This document shows, piece after piece, positions 25,226 through 34,863 of a DNA stretch of 64,000 nucleotides. Position numbers and translations under genes: made by a program. How positions within the stretch are numbered: position 1 is the stretch's first letter; each line of letters opens with the position of its first letter. The notes under the pieces are model-generated. The model saw only the letters and a list, made by a program, of their open reading frames with translations. It was not told where the DNA came from and ran no database searches. The DNA is from Arthrobacter sp. FW306-07-I (lineage in GTDB: Bacteria > Actinomycetota > Actinomycetes > Actinomycetales > Micrococcaceae): the NCBI RefSeq assembly GCF_021800405.1, contig NZ_CP084550.1, forward strand, positions 682,001-746,000. Reading direction: 5' to 3'.

Positions 25226-26503
25226 GTGGATCCTATGCTCATTGGTCTGGTCGCCGGCCTTATCGGCCTGGCGCTTGGCACGTTCGGCGTGCTTGCCTAC
25301 CGGGTCAGCGAGAAGCAGCGTGAGCTGCTGGACGTCGAACCCGAGGAGCCTGCGCTGCCGGCCGGTGCAGCGGAGGTGCTTGCCGTCGTCGGACGTGCCT
25401 TTGTGGTGCTGGACGACGTGGATGGTGTGGTCCGTGCCAGCCCTGCAGCCTACGCCTACGGCCTGGTCCGAGGGCATACTGTGGTCCACAAGGAACTCCT
25501 GGACATGACGGCAGGGGTCCGGCGGGACGGCGTCATCCTGGAAAAGCAACTGGAGCTTCCGCGGGGACCGCTGGGGCAGGGGACCATCATCGTCCAGGTC
25601 CGGGCAGCCATGCTGGGTGAGGAATACATCCTCCTCCTCGCTGATGACCGCACTGAGATCACCCGGACCGAAGAGATCCGCAACGACTTCGTCGCCAACG
25701 TGTCGCACGAACTGAAAACCCCGGTGGGCGCCATCTCGCTGCTGGCCGAGGCACTCGAATCCTCCGCCGATGACGAGGAAGCCGTCCGGCGCTTCGCCAA
25801 GCGCATGCACAAGGAATCGGCCAGGCTGGCCGCCCTGGTCCAGGACATCATCGAACTTTCCCGTCTGCAGGGCGCCAGCGTGATCCAGCAGGGCGGACCC
25901 GTGGACATTAACTCGGTTATTGCCGAGGCCGTGGATCGGTCACAGCTTCCCGCGGAGAGCAAGAACATCAGCATCGTGGTGGGAGGACGAACCAACGGTA
26001 AGGTGTTCGGCGACCAGGACCTCCTGGTAACGGCCCTGCGGAACCTCATTGACAACGCCATCCGCTATTCACCCCCCAACACGCGGGTCGGCATCGGCGG
26101 GCGTTCCAGGGAAGGCCTGGTCTCGATTTCCGTGACCGACCAGGGGGAGGGGCTCAGCCCCGAGGAGCAGGAGCGCGTCTTCGAGCGCTTCTACCGGGTG
26201 GACGCGGCACGGTCGCGCCAGACCGGCGGCACAGGCCTGGGCCTGAGCATCGTCAAGCACGTGGCCTCCAACCACGGCGGTGAAGTGACGCTGTGGTCCC
26301 AGCCCGGGCAGGGATCCACCTTTACCCTCCGGCTGCCCGAAATGGAAGGGCAGGAGGGCGACGGCGGTCCTTCAGTTCCGGGAGCGCCGGCAGTGTTGCC
26401 GGCGCAGGTGCGGGAGACACCCGGGCAACCAACTCTGACCCAAGTACCCCGCGCCGCCGGCGCACCAGAACCGGGCGCTACAGAACAAGGAGCCAACGCT
26501 TGA
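25226..26503 (+). CDS. senX3: Sensor histidine kinase SenX3
   Basis: This 425-residue membrane kinase responds to phosphate limitation. One hydrophobic segment (about residues 5-26) anchors it, followed by a PAS-like domain (about 48-145). The H-box is V-S-H-E-L-K-T-P with the phosphorylated His at 161. The ATP-binding domain shows the N box D-N-A-I-R-Y-S, G1 D-Q-G-E-G-L and G2 G-G-T-G-L-G-L-S. After about residue 375 a Gly/Pro/Ala-rich tail of about 50 residues is probably disordered. It starts at GTG 25226. The regX3 gene overlaps its stop codon. Order and domains match the mycobacterial SenX3, which also follows gpm1. Confidence 0.96.
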   Translation: MDPMLIGLVAGLIGLALGTFGVLAYRVSEKQRELLDVEPEEPALPAGAAEVLAVVGRAFVVLDDVDGVVRASPAAYAYGLVRGHTVVHKELLDMTAGVRRDGVILEKQLELPRGPLGQGTIIVQVRAAMLGEEYILLLADDRTEITRTEEIRNDFVANVSHELKTPVGAISLLAEALESSADDEEAVRRFAKRMHKESARLAALVQDIIELSRLQGASVIQQGGPVDINSVIAEAVDRSQLPAESKNISIVVGGRTNGKVFGDQDLLVTALRNLIDNAIRYSPPNTRVGIGGRSREGLVSISVTDQGEGLSPEEQERVFERFYRVDAARSRQTGGTGLGLSIVKHVASNHGGEVTLWSQPGQGSTFTLRLPEMEGQEGDGGPSVPGAPAVLPAQVRETPGQPTLTQVPRAAGAPEPGATEQGANA

Positions 26504-27180
26504 GCAGGATTTTGATTGTGGAGGATGAGGAATCGTTCAGCGATCCCTTGTCCTATTTGCTGGGTAAAGAAGGGTTCGAGGTGGAGGTGGTGGACAACGG
26601 ACTGGACGCCATCACCGAATTCGACCGCAACGGCGCAGACCTGGTGCTGCTCGACCTGCAGCTTCCGGGCCTCTCCGGCACCGAGGTGTGCCGCCAGCTG
26701 CGACAGCGCTCCAGCGTCCCCGTGATTATGCTGACCGCAAAGGACTCCGAGATCGACAAGGTAGTGGGCCTGGAGCTTGGCGCGGATGACTACGTGACCA
26801 AGCCGTACTCGTCCCGCGAACTGGTGGCCCGGGTCAGGGCCGTGCTGCGGCGCCAGGGTGAGCCGGAAGAGCTGATCTCGTCCACGGTCCAGGCCGGACC
26901 TGTCCGCATGGATATCGAGCGGCATGTGGTGAGCGTGGGGGGCGAGCAGGTCCTGCTTCCGCTGAAGGAATTCGAACTCCTGGAGATGCTCCTGCGCAAC
27001 TCGGGCAGGGTGCTGACCCGGGGCCAGTTGATCGACCGCGTGTGGGGCTCCGACTATGTGGGCGACACCAAGACCCTGGATGTCCACGTGAAGCGGCTCC
27101 GCGGCAAGATCGAGCCCGATCCCTCCGCCCCGCGCTACCTGGTGACTGTCCGCGGCCTCGGTTATAAGTTCGAACCCTAA
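26500..27180 (+). CDS. regX3: Response regulator RegX3 (OmpR/PhoB family)
   Basis: This DNA-binding regulator of 226 residues activates phosphate-scavenging genes. The receiver domain has the acidic pocket V-E-D-E-E, the phosphoacceptor Asp at 52 in L-L-D-L-Q-L-P-G, Thr in M-L-T-A-K-D and Lys in V-T-K-P-Y. The winged-helix domain (about 130-225) includes P-L-K-E-F-E-L-L and V-K-R-L-R-G-K-I. The start is TTG 26500, overlapping the senX3 stop TGA (26501-26503), with AAGGAG at 26486-26491. No ATG or GTG gives a complete receiver domain. The RNA should be continuous with senX3. A perfect 20-bp hairpin ends the operon. Confidence 0.96.
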   Translation: MSRILIVEDEESFSDPLSYLLGKEGFEVEVVDNGLDAITEFDRNGADLVLLDLQLPGLSGTEVCRQLRQRSSVPVIMLTAKDSEIDKVVGLELGADDYVTKPYSSRELVARVRAVLRRQGEPEELISSTVQAGPVRMDIERHVVSVGGEQVLLPLKEFELLEMLLRNSGRVLTRGQLIDRVWGSDYVGDTKTLDVHVKRLRGKIEPDPSAPRYLVTVRGLGYKFEP

Positions 27181-27197
27181 ACGGGACGGACAGCGGC

Positions 27198-27240
27198 ACA
27201 ACAAAAGGGAGGAGCCCAGTGGGCTCCTCCCTTTTGTTGT
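27198..27240. terminator. Perfect 20-bp stem terminator after regX3
   Basis: The arms at 27198-27217 and 27221-27240 are exact reverse complements around a 3-nt loop. The core GGGAGGAGCCC is flanked by A-rich and T-rich ends (CTTTTGTTGT), so it can end both regX3 and the convergent lipoprotein gene. Confidence 0.9.
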
Positions 27241-27269
27241 GTTTGTTGGCCTCCGGGCCCGGTGACCGC

Positions 27270-27896
27270 TTAGCGGCTGGTGGCGGTTGCCGTTGCGCTC
27301 GGAGTGGCGCTGGCGGACGAGCTTGCCCCTGCCGATGTGCTGGCGGAGGAGCTGGTGCTGGCGGAGGAGCTTGCGCTGGCTGAAGAGGAAGACGTCGCCG
27401 AGGAGCTCGGGGTGGGGACGTAGTTCTTGTACTCCTGGAGGGTGGCGTCCAGGACCGGAACCTTCACCGTGTTGCTGACGTTGGTGCCGTTTTCGCTGAT
27501 CTTGACGTCCACCAGGGAGCCAGGCTTGCCGCCGGTGGTGCTCAGGATGGCGGGATCAGATTTCTCGTTGAGCAGGGTGTAGGAGTTGGCTTTTACCGGA
27601 ACCTCTGTCTGCGACCCCTTGGCGCCGTTGACCGTGAGCTTCACGTCCTTGGAGGAAGAGTTGTAGACGGCGCCGATGAGGCGGCCGGGCTCGTTTTCGC
27701 CCGTGGAGACGATGAGGATGTTCCGCAGCTGCAGGGGACCGAGGTCTGCGCGGATGCCGTCCGAGGCGGAGTACTGATGGCTGGTCTGCTGGGGCGTGAT
27801 GTAACCGCAGCCCGCGGTCAGCAGGCTGGCGCCAAGGGCAGCAGCCGTCAGTGCCAGTTTGCCGCGCTGGGCCCGGTTCATCGCAGTGGAACGCAC
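27270..27896 (-). CDS. Secreted lipoprotein with Ser/Ala/Thr-rich tail
   Basis: This lipoprotein of 208 residues has the signal peptide lipobox L-T-A-G-C at about residues 26-30. The folded part (about 40-160) begins A-D-L-G-P-L-Q-L-R-N-I-L-I-V and is rich in beta strands. It distantly resembles copper-chaperone-like (PCuAC/DUF461) lipoproteins, although their Met/His metal ligands are not obvious. Residues about 162-208 are almost only Ser, Ala and Thr, a likely disordered or glycosylated tail. The codons there are repetitive (GCT/GGC/GAG-type runs on the plus strand). The gene is divergent from carD and convergent with regX3. Its role is unknown. Related lipoproteins lie between regX3 and carD in other Micrococcales, so the location is probably conserved. 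Confidence 0.8.
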   Translation of the reverse strand: MRSTAMNRAQRGKLALTAAALGASLLTAGCGYITPQQTSHQYSASDGIRADLGPLQLRNILIVSTGENEPGRLIGAVYNSSSKDVKLTVNGAKGSQTEVPVKANSYTLLNEKSDPAILSTTGGKPGSLVDVKISENGTNVSNTVKVPVLDATLQEYKNYVPTPSSSATSSSSASASSSASTSSSASTSAGASSSASATPSATATATSR

Positions 27897-28152
27897 GTCA
27901 CGTACTCCTCAAGAAATTTGAAGTCTTTTTCAGCCATAGCCTATCCGCAAAGAGGGTCAAACGAGGATTCGGCCGTGTCACAACCCCTATGGGAACGCTC
28001 ACTTGATGCACTAATCTGCGCATTCGTCAAGAGGGTGGACGAGGTTGATTGGGCCGTTTTCCCGCGTATTTTCGCGGTTGCAGGCACTTTCCCCGGCCGG
28101 TCATATGCCTGAATCGTGATAAACTGGTCAGCGGGAAAGGGGAAATGTCCAC

Positions 28153-28635
28153 ATGGTATTTGAGGTCGGCGAGACAGTAGTTTACCCTCACCACGGTGCT
28201 GCGAAGATTGAAGAAATCAAGATGCGCACCATCAAGGGCGAAGAGAAGATGTATCTCAAGCTCAAGGTGGCCCAGGGTGATCTGACCATTGAAGTTCCAG
28301 CAGAGAACGTTGACCTTGTTGGGGTCCGGGACGTAGTGGGCAAGGAAGGCCTGGAGCACGTGTTCGATGTGCTCCGCGCCGAGTTCACCGAGGAGCCCAC
28401 CAACTGGTCACGCAGGTACAAGGCAAACCTGGAGAAGCTTGCTTCCGGTGACGTCATCAAGGTGGCAGAGGTTGTTCGCGACCTGTGGCGCCGGGATCAT
28501 GACCGGGGCCTTTCCGCAGGCGAGAAGCGAATGCTGGCCAAGGCCCGCCAGATTCTGATTTCAGAACTGGCGCTGGCTGAAAAGACCGACGAGGAGAAGG
28601 CTGCAAGCGTTCTCGACGAGGTCCTGGCTTCCTAA
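28153..28635 (+). CDS. carD: RNA polymerase-binding transcription factor CarD
   Basis: This global regulator of 160 residues binds the RNA polymerase beta subunit and stabilises open complexes, including at rRNA promoters. The N-terminal Tudor-like domain (about 1-60) starts [15 protein letters not shown]. The helical C-terminal domain contains the conserved W-S-R-R-Y-K-A-N and D-L-W-R-R segments; the Trp in the former wedges the upstream fork of the bubble. Length and sequence are standard. An rrn operon, the best-known CarD target, occurs elsewhere in this window. It is followed by a T-run terminator. Confidence 0.97.
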   Translation: MVFEVGETVVYPHHGAAKIEEIKMRTIKGEEKMYLKLKVAQGDLTIEVPAENVDLVGVRDVVGKEGLEHVFDVLRAEFTEEPTNWSRRYKANLEKLASGDVIKVAEVVRDLWRRDHDRGLSAGEKRMLAKARQILISELALAEKTDEEKAASVLDEVLAS

Positions 28636-28641
28636 GAATTT

Positions 28642-28681
28642 AGCCCCGGCGCACGCAAGTGCCGCCGGGGCTTCTTTTTTT
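28642..28681 (+). terminator. Rho-independent terminator after carD
   Basis: AGCCCCGGC and GCCGGGGCT form a GC-rich stem around a GCACGCAAGT-type loop, followed by TCTTTTTTTT. It lies 7 nt after the carD stop and is the most canonical terminator in the window. Confidence 0.92.
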
Positions 28682-28740
28682 GGGCGCACCGGCGGTGCCC
28701 GCGCACCCGCCGGAAGTGCCGGCGTCGTAGGCTAGTCCGC

Positions 28741-29523
28741 ATGAGTGAATCACCTCCGCGCCTGGTCACAGCCGTCATCCTGGTGGCCGCAGGTTCCGGG
28801 CAACGCCTCGGCTATGGCATGCCCAAGGCGGCCGTGCCGCTTGGCGGCGAGCCGATCCTGATGCATTCCCTGCGCGGCATCGTCGCGTCCGGGGTTGCCA
28901 CGCAGGTGTGCGTCGCCTTGCCCGCGGGGGACCAGGGCCTGCGCCAGCTGTGCGACGACTTCCGCGGAGAACTCGCCGACGGCGGTCCCCTCCTGAGCCT
29001 TGTCGAAGGCGGGTCCACCAGGGCTGACTCCGTCCGGGCCGGCATCGCTGCCCTGATGGAGGGGATCGAGGCGGTGCTGGTGCACGATGCCGCGCGCGCA
29101 CTGACACCTGAGTCGGTTTTCCACCGTGTGTCCGACGCGCTGGCCGCCGGTGCAGATGCCGTCATTCCCGCGCTTCCGGTCGTGGACACGGTCAAGACCG
29201 TAGCCGCCACCGCGGGGGAGGGCGCGGCTTTCGCCCCCGAGGTTGTTACCGGGACTGCCCGCCGCGAGGAACTGCGCGCGGTCCAGACGCCCCAGGGTTT
29301 CAGGATCGACACCCTGTTGCAGGGCCACCAGGCGGCACAGTCCTTGGACGAGGAACAGTCCGCGGCTGTCACCGATGACGCCATGCTGGTTGAAATGCTC
29401 GGCACTTCCGTCCACGTGGTCCGCGGATCAACGCAGTCCCTCAAAATCACCACTCCGCTGGACCTGATCTTCGCCGAAGGCCTCCTGGAAGGCCCGCTCG
29501 GAGCCCGGTGGGTGGAAGGATGA
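28741..29523 (+). CDS. ispD: 2-C-methyl-D-erythritol 4-phosphate cytidylyltransferase
   Basis: This third enzyme of the MEP isoprenoid pathway couples CTP with methylerythritol phosphate. It has 260 residues. The nucleotide-binding N-terminus [13 protein letters not shown] carries the conserved Gly-rich loop, followed by [11 protein letters not shown] (about 116-123), V-V-D-T-V-K and the [13 protein letters not shown] block are all present. A-V-T-D-D-A and I-T-T-P-L-D appear near the end. The stop overlaps the ispF ATG (ATGA). The position after carD is the conserved order in actinobacteria. Confidence 0.97.
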   Translation: MSESPPRLVTAVILVAAGSGQRLGYGMPKAAVPLGGEPILMHSLRGIVASGVATQVCVALPAGDQGLRQLCDDFRGELADGGPLLSLVEGGSTRADSVRAGIAALMEGIEAVLVHDAARALTPESVFHRVSDALAAGADAVIPALPVVDTVKTVAATAGEGAAFAPEVVTGTARREELRAVQTPQGFRIDTLLQGHQAAQSLDEEQSAAVTDDAMLVEMLGTSVHVVRGSTQSLKITTPLDLIFAEGLLEGPLGARWVEG

Positions 29524-30020
29524 GCCACGACATGGTCCTCCCGCGGACCGGCGTGGGAATCGACGTCCATGCCTACGCCCCCCACGACGCCCCACGCCCG
29601 CTCTGGCTGGGTGGCCTGCTCTGGCCCGGAGAACGCGGCCTCGCCGGGCACTCTGACGGCGATGCCGTGGCGCACGCTGCCGCGGACGCGCTGTTCTCCG
29701 CCGCCGGCATCGGGGACCTTGGCACGCACTTCGGCACGGACCGGCCCGAGTTTGCCGGCGCCTCCGGTGCCACCCTCCTGGCCGAGGCAGCCCGGATTGT
29801 CCGGGCAGCCGGCTTCGAGATCGGCAACGTTGCGGTGCAGTTCGTGGCTAACCGGCCCAAGTTCGGGCCCCGCCGGGAGGAATCCCAAAGAGTCCTCAGC
29901 GAAGCGGCGGGCGCGCATGTGGGGGTCACGGCAACCACCAGCGACGGCTTGGGCTTCACCGGACGTGGAGAGGGCATCTCCGCGGTAGCCACCGCCCTGG
30001 TGTACCCGCAGCAGTCCTAA
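29520..30020 (+). CDS. ispF: 2-C-methyl-D-erythritol 2,4-cyclodiphosphate synthase
   Basis: This MEP-pathway enzyme of 166 residues cyclises the CDP-methylerythritol phosphate product made after IspD. Zinc ligands are seen in G-I-D-V-H-A-Y (Asp and His at about 15-17) and in [19 protein letters not shown] and [15 protein letters not shown] complete the family signature. The start at ATG 29520 shares bases with the ispD stop, implying coupling. A longer start at 29508 is less likely. The cysS gene follows after 21 nt. Confidence 0.97.
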   Translation: MSHDMVLPRTGVGIDVHAYAPHDAPRPLWLGGLLWPGERGLAGHSDGDAVAHAAADALFSAAGIGDLGTHFGTDRPEFAGASGATLLAEAARIVRAAGFEIGNVAVQFVANRPKFGPRREESQRVLSEAAGAHVGVTATTSDGLGFTGRGEGISAVATALVYPQQS

Positions 30021-30041
30021 GCCATCGGCTAGTCTGGAGCG

Positions 30042-31505
30042 GTGACCCTGCGCTTCTATGACACTGCCTCCGCCGAAGTCCGGAACTTCGTCCCCCTCAT
30101 CGAGGGCAAGGCCAGCCTCTATTACTGCGGGGCCACCGTCCAGGGCATGCCGCACGTGGGCCACATCCGTTCCGCCATCGCTTTCGACCAGCTGACGCGC
30201 TGGCTGCAGTACCGGGGCCTGCGGGTCACCGTCGTCCGCAACGTGACGGACATCGATGACAAGATCCTGGCCAAGTCTGAGGCTTCCTTCGCGCCGGACT
30301 TCAGCCCGGAAGCGGGGGAGGTGCCCCGCGAAGAGTGGTGGGCGCTGGCGTACCGCTACGAGCGCGAATTCCTGAAGGCGTACGACACCCTCGGCGTTTC
30401 CCGCCCTACCTACGAACCTCGGGCCACCGGGCATATCCCCGAGATGCACGCCCTGATCCAGCAGCTGATTGAGCGCGGCCACGCCTACCCTGCCCTTGAC
30501 GATTCCGGGGACGTCTACTTCGACGTCCGCTCCTGGGACCGGTATGGTGCGTTGACCCGGCAGAACATCGACGACATGCAGGCAGCGCCCGACGCCGATC
30601 CCCGCGGCAAGAAGGACCCCCGCGACTTTGCGCTGTGGAAGGGCTCCAAGGAAGGAGAGCCGGCCACCGCCAGCTGGGCCTCGCCCTGGGGCAAGGGCCG
30701 GCCGGGCTGGCATCTTGAGTGCTCCGCTATGGTCACCAAGTACCTCGGCACTGCTTTCGATATCCACGGCGGCGGCCTGGACCTGCGCTTCCCGCACCAC
30801 GAAAACGAGATGGCGCAGTCGCAGGCGGCCGGCCATTCGTTCGCCAACTTCTGGATGCACAACGGGATGGTGACCTACCAGGGCGAGAAGATGTCCAAGT
30901 CCATCGGCAACACCATCAGCCCTGCCGAGATGCTGGAGCTGGCCCCGCCACGCGTGGTGCGGTACTACCTTGGCCAGGCGCATTACCGCTCGGTGCTGGA
31001 TTACCGGCCCACCTCGCTGCAGGAGGCCGCGGCCGCCGTCGAACGCATAGACGGGTTCCTGGCCAAGGCCGCGGCACGGTTCGGCGGCGACGCCGGGATC
31101 GCCGATGGCAACCACGGCCCCTCCTCCGGAATCGACGCATTCTGCGAAGCCATGGACGACGACCTCAACGTTCCCCGCGCCCTGGCGGCGTTGCACGAGA
31201 CGGTCCGGGCCGGCAACACTGCCCTGGCGGAAGGTGACGACGCCGCCGCACGGGATGCGATGCACGCAGTGGTCCTCATGACGGACGTCCTGGGCCTCAA
31301 CGCCGTCGCCGGGTCCGCAGCCGTGAACACGCGGGAGGCCGAGGCGCTGGAGGTCCTCGTGGAAGCCCAACTGGCAGCGCGCGCAGCTGCCCGCGCCGAA
31401 AAGGACTGGGCGGCTTCCGATGCCATCCGGGACACCCTGAACCAGGCCGGCGTGGTGGTGGAGGACGGCCCGGATGGCGCCACCTGGAGCCTCAAGCGCG
31501 ACTGA
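30042..31505 (+). CDS. cysS: Cysteinyl-tRNA synthetase
   Basis: This class I aminoacyl-tRNA synthetase (487 residues) charges tRNA-Cys. The zinc and adenylate site begins Y-Y-C-G-A-T-V-Q (Cys at about 29), and the HIGH motif appears as H-V-G-H. Further zinc ligands lie in W-H-L-E-C-S-A-M and [10 protein letters not shown]. The KMSKS loop is E-K-M-S-K-S-I-G-N. It starts at GTG 30042 near the ispF end. The C-terminal helical domain has the usual [15 protein letters not shown] segment. It is not the MshC ligase, whose N-terminus differs. It probably belongs to the ispD-ispF-cysS-rlmB run. Confidence 0.96.
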   Translation: MTLRFYDTASAEVRNFVPLIEGKASLYYCGATVQGMPHVGHIRSAIAFDQLTRWLQYRGLRVTVVRNVTDIDDKILAKSEASFAPDFSPEAGEVPREEWWALAYRYEREFLKAYDTLGVSRPTYEPRATGHIPEMHALIQQLIERGHAYPALDDSGDVYFDVRSWDRYGALTRQNIDDMQAAPDADPRGKKDPRDFALWKGSKEGEPATASWASPWGKGRPGWHLECSAMVTKYLGTAFDIHGGGLDLRFPHHENEMAQSQAAGHSFANFWMHNGMVTYQGEKMSKSIGNTISPAEMLELAPPRVVRYYLGQAHYRSVLDYRPTSLQEAAAAVERIDGFLAKAAARFGGDAGIADGNHGPSSGIDAFCEAMDDDLNVPRALAALHETVRAGNTALAEGDDAAARDAMHAVVLMTDVLGLNAVAGSAAVNTREAEALEVLVEAQLAARAAARAEKDWAASDAIRDTLNQAGVVVEDGPDGATWSLKRD

Positions 31506-31613
31506 ACCCTGCCCAGCCCGGTTGAACCCCACTCACCGGCGGCCAGCCCCGATTTTTTTCGGGTCAGTAGACTGGTATGCAGACTCAGTCAGCACAATCA
31601 AGGGTGGAACATC

Positions 31614-32603
31614 ATGGCCAACAATGGTCGCCGATCGGTGAAAGCGAAGAAGGGCCCAACCGTCGGAACCGGGGGCCACGGCCGCAAGGCCCTCGAAGGC
31701 AAGGGCCCCACGCCCAAGGCCGAGGACCGCGTCTACCACAAGGCCCACAAGGCACGGCAGCTCGCCGAACGGTCCGCCGCGAAGCGCGGTACCGGTGCCC
31801 GCAGCGCCGGCGCCGCCAAATCCGGCCCCAAGGGACGCGCCACCGAGGAAGTGGTCACCGGACGCAACTCGGTGGTTGAAGCCCTCCGCGCCGGCATCCC
31901 CGCCAAGGCACTGCACGTGGCCATCCGCATCGAGATGGACGACCGCGTCAAGGAATCCCTGAAGCTTGCCGCCGAACGCGGCATTCCGCTGATGGAGACC
32001 GGCAAGCCCGAGCTGGACCGGATGACGGATGACGCCGTCCACCAGGGCCTGGTGCTGCAGATCCCGCCCTACGAGTACCAGGACGCTTACGAACTGGCCG
32101 AAGAAACCGTGGAGAAGTGGAAGAAGGGGCACGTTGCCAACGCCCCGCTCTTCGTCGCCCTGGACGGCATCACTGACCCCCGGAACCTGGGCGCCATCAT
32201 CCGCTCCGTCTCCGCGTTCAGCGGCCACGGCGTCATCGTGCCCGAGCGCCGCTCCGTGGGCGTCACCGCCGCCGCATGGAAGACCAGCGCCGGCGCCGCA
32301 GTCCGCGTCCCGGTGGCCCGCGCCTCCAACCTGAACAACGCCCTGAAGCAGTTCAAGAACATGGGCATTTTCGTGCTGGGGCTCGACGGCGACGGCGACG
32401 TTTCGCTGCCGGACCTCACCCTGGCCACCGAACCGGTGTGCATCGTGGTGGGCTCGGAAGGAAAGGGCCTGAGCCGCCTGGTCCGGGAAAACTGCGACCA
32501 GATTGTCTCCATCCCCATCGATTCCGCCATGGAGTCGCTCAACGCCTCGATGGCCGTGGGCATCTCGCTGTACGAGGTCTCACGCCAGCGCGCCGCGGGA
32601 TAG
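31614..32603 (+). CDS. rlmB: TrmH/SpoU family rRNA 2'-O-methyltransferase (RlmB-like)
   Basis: This RNA ribose methyltransferase of 329 residues most likely modifies the G2251-equivalent position in 23S rRNA. The basic Lys/Gly/Ala-rich N-terminus (about 80 residues) is disordered. A substrate-binding domain starts at about 82 with V-V-T-G-R-N-S-V-V-E-A-L. The knotted SPOUT domain has motif 1 D-P-R-N-L-G-A-I-I-R-S, motif 2 V-V-G-S-E-G-K-G-L-S-R, and motif 3 I-P-I-D-S-A-M-E-S-L-N-A-S-M-A-V-G-I. The position after cysS is conserved in actinobacteria. The exact target site is inferred from family. Confidence 0.92.
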   Translation: MANNGRRSVKAKKGPTVGTGGHGRKALEGKGPTPKAEDRVYHKAHKARQLAERSAAKRGTGARSAGAAKSGPKGRATEEVVTGRNSVVEALRAGIPAKALHVAIRIEMDDRVKESLKLAAERGIPLMETGKPELDRMTDDAVHQGLVLQIPPYEYQDAYELAEETVEKWKKGHVANAPLFVALDGITDPRNLGAIIRSVSAFSGHGVIVPERRSVGVTAAAWKTSAGAAVRVPVARASNLNNALKQFKNMGIFVLGLDGDGDVSLPDLTLATEPVCIVVGSEGKGLSRLVRENCDQIVSIPIDSAMESLNASMAVGISLYEVSRQRAAG

Positions 32604-32702
32604 TTTCGGCGGGATAGTTTCTCCGGGACTTGATCCCGGGCAGGTTGCCGGCGCCGCAGGGGTGTCCGGGCTGGTCAAGTGCTGCTGACCGCTACTATTT
32701 AG

Positions 32703-34811
32703 GTGATGGTCATGCCGCTTTTCGACACAACATCCGCCATGGACGCCTCCACGGCTGTTCCGCTTGGGGTGAGCGTTCCGCGCGCGGATTCCGGCGGCAC
32801 CCGCCACCACACGGGCGGACGGGCCAACGTTGCCTGCTTCGCGCCGGCCGTCTCCAGCCTGGACATCGTCTACTGCCCTCCGGGCGGCCAGTGGCGGATC
32901 CAGACCCTGGCCAACATCACAAAAGGCGTCCACCACGGCATCGTTGAGGACATGCCCTACGGCTCGCGCTACGGCTTCCGTCCGTCATCGGACACCCGGC
33001 CGTTGCCGCCGGCCCTTATCCCGGGCAACGGGAACGGTTCGGGCAGGCAGCCCCTCCTGCTGGACCCGTACGGCAGGGGAATCGACCAGCGCGGCGGCGT
33101 CCTCACCAGTGTCCGCACCGCCACCGAGTTCGACTGGGGAACCGATGAACGCCTTAGTCTTCCCTGGCGCAACACCATCGTCTATGAAGCCCATGTGCGC
33201 GGCCAGAGCATGCTGCACCCGGATGTGCCGGAAAAACTGAGGGGCACCTACGCCGGCCTGGCGCATCCTGCCGTCGTCGAGCACCTCACCAGCCTGGGCA
33301 TCACGTCTGTCCAGCTGCTGCCAGTCCACTTCCACATCGATGAGCCGCACCTGCAGGATCTGGGCCTCAGCAACTACTGGGGCTACAACACCGCTGCCTT
33401 TTTTGCCCCCCACCCGGGGTACGCCACCCAGGCGGCACAGGAAGCCGGTGCCCAGGCTGTCCAGGACGAGTTCAAGGCCATGGTCAAGGCGCTGCACGCC
33501 GCCGGGCTGGAGGTCATCCTCGACGTCGTCTACAACCACACCGCGGAAGGCGGAGAGGACGGGCCGGTCCTAAGCTTCAAGGGCTTGGGGGAGGACACGT
33601 ACTACCGGGTGGACGGCCACGGCAAGTTCGTCGATACCACCGGCTGCGGCAACTCGCTCAACTTTGCTGAACCACGGGTGGTCCAGCTGGTGACTGACTC
33701 GATGCGGTACTGGGTGGACGAGTTCCACATCGACGGCTTCCGCTTCGACCTGGCTGTCACGCTGTGCCGCAATGCGGCGAACGAATTCGACCCCAAGCAC
33801 CCCTTCCTCACCGGCGTCGCCGCCGATCCCGTCCTGTCCGAGGTCAAGCTGATCGCCGAACCCTGGGACATTGGCTACGGCGGCTGGCAGACCGGCCAGT
33901 TCCCGCCCGGGTGGGTGGACTGGAACGACCACTTCCGGGACGCAGTGCGGACCTTTTGGCTGGCAGACAGGGCGGCGATCGATTCCGGCGGCCACGGCGG
34001 GACCATGGCCAAGCTGGCGGACGCCCTGTCCGGTTCCGCAGGCCTCTTCCAGGCCTCCGGCCGTTCGCGCCTGGCCTCGGTCAACTTTGTTACCGCCCAC
34101 GACGGCTTCACCATGAACGACCTGGTGTCCTACGACCGCAAGCACAACGAGGACAACGGCGAAGAGAACAGGGACGGGCACGGGGACAACCGCAGCTACA
34201 ACCACGGTGTGGAGGGCCCTACCGAGAACGGTGCGATCCTGGCCAAGCGGGCCCAGTCCAGGCGCAACCTGATGGCATCGCTGATGGTCTCGCTGGGGGT
34301 GCCCATGATCACTGCCGGAGACGAGCTGGCAAGGACGCAGCAGGGCAACAACAACGCCTACTGCCAGGACAACCACATCACCTGGCTGGACTGGACGCTC
34401 TCGCCGGAGGCACACGAAATGCTGCGCAGCACCAAGCGGTACATCCGGTTGCGCAAAGAGTTCCTGGCCGCCCAGCCCCACGACTTCCCGGTCCGGGACG
34501 AGCAGTCCTATCTGTACTGGTTCGACCAGGACGGGCAGCCCATGTCCGCCGAACGCTGGAATGATCCGCAGCAACGTGTCATGCAGCTGCTGCTCGGCGA
34601 TGACGGCGGCGACCTTGCTGGCCTTGTGGTGGTCAACGGCAGCGCCTCGGACGTGCAGGTCACCCTTCCGAACACAGGGAGGCCGGCCCCCAGCCTGTTC
34701 GAGCTTCGGCTGACTACCTCACCGCGCCACAAGGAGCGGCAGGGCATACAGGTGCCGTCGGGGGAAACGGACCTCGCGGAGGCCAACTCCATCAACATCT
34801 ACCGCACGTAG
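32703..34811 (+). CDS. glgX: Glycogen debranching enzyme (isoamylase type, GH13)
   Basis: This enzyme hydrolyses alpha-1,6 branches in glycogen after phosphorylase trimming. It has about 700 residues, including an N-terminal CBM48-like domain (about 1-130) and the GH13 barrel. Catalytic residues can be placed: nucleophile Asp in I-D-G-F-R-F-D-L-A-V, acid/base Glu in K-L-I-A-E-P-W-D-I-G, and stabilising Asp in F-V-T-A-H-D-G-F-T-M-N. The isoamylase pattern N-H-T-A-E-G-G-E-D-G-P precedes them. Three nearby starts exist (GTG 32703, ATG 32706, ATG 32712), and the AGGTG box fits the last one best. The next gene starts 52 nt later, so an operon with the RNase is possible. Confidence 0.94.
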   Translation: MMVMPLFDTTSAMDASTAVPLGVSVPRADSGGTRHHTGGRANVACFAPAVSSLDIVYCPPGGQWRIQTLANITKGVHHGIVEDMPYGSRYGFRPSSDTRPLPPALIPGNGNGSGRQPLLLDPYGRGIDQRGGVLTSVRTATEFDWGTDERLSLPWRNTIVYEAHVRGQSMLHPDVPEKLRGTYAGLAHPAVVEHLTSLGITSVQLLPVHFHIDEPHLQDLGLSNYWGYNTAAFFAPHPGYATQAAQEAGAQAVQDEFKAMVKALHAAGLEVILDVVYNHTAEGGEDGPVLSFKGLGEDTYYRVDGHGKFVDTTGCGNSLNFAEPRVVQLVTDSMRYWVDEFHIDGFRFDLAVTLCRNAANEFDPKHPFLTGVAADPVLSEVKLIAEPWDIGYGGWQTGQFPPGWVDWNDHFRDAVRTFWLADRAAIDSGGHGGTMAKLADALSGSAGLFQASGRSRLASVNFVTAHDGFTMNDLVSYDRKHNEDNGEENRDGHGDNRSYNHGVEGPTENGAILAKRAQSRRNLMASLMVSLGVPMITAGDELARTQQGNNNAYCQDNHITWLDWTLSPEAHEMLRSTKRYIRLRKEFLAAQPHDFPVRDEQSYLYWFDQDGQPMSAERWNDPQQRVMQLLLGDDGGDLAGLVVVNGSASDVQVTLPNTGRPAPSLFELRLTTSPRHKERQGIQVPSGETDLAEANSINIYRT

Positions 34812-34863
34812 CCAGAAACTACCCAGCCCCAGAACAACCAGGACCAGCCGGCAGGTACCCCGA

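Noticed and set aside
28812-31532. A 906-codon open frame on the minus strand opposite ispD, ispF, cysS
   Set aside because: It is antisense to well-identified genes. Its protein is Gly/Arg/His/Val-rich without motifs, typical of shadow frames in high-GC DNA.
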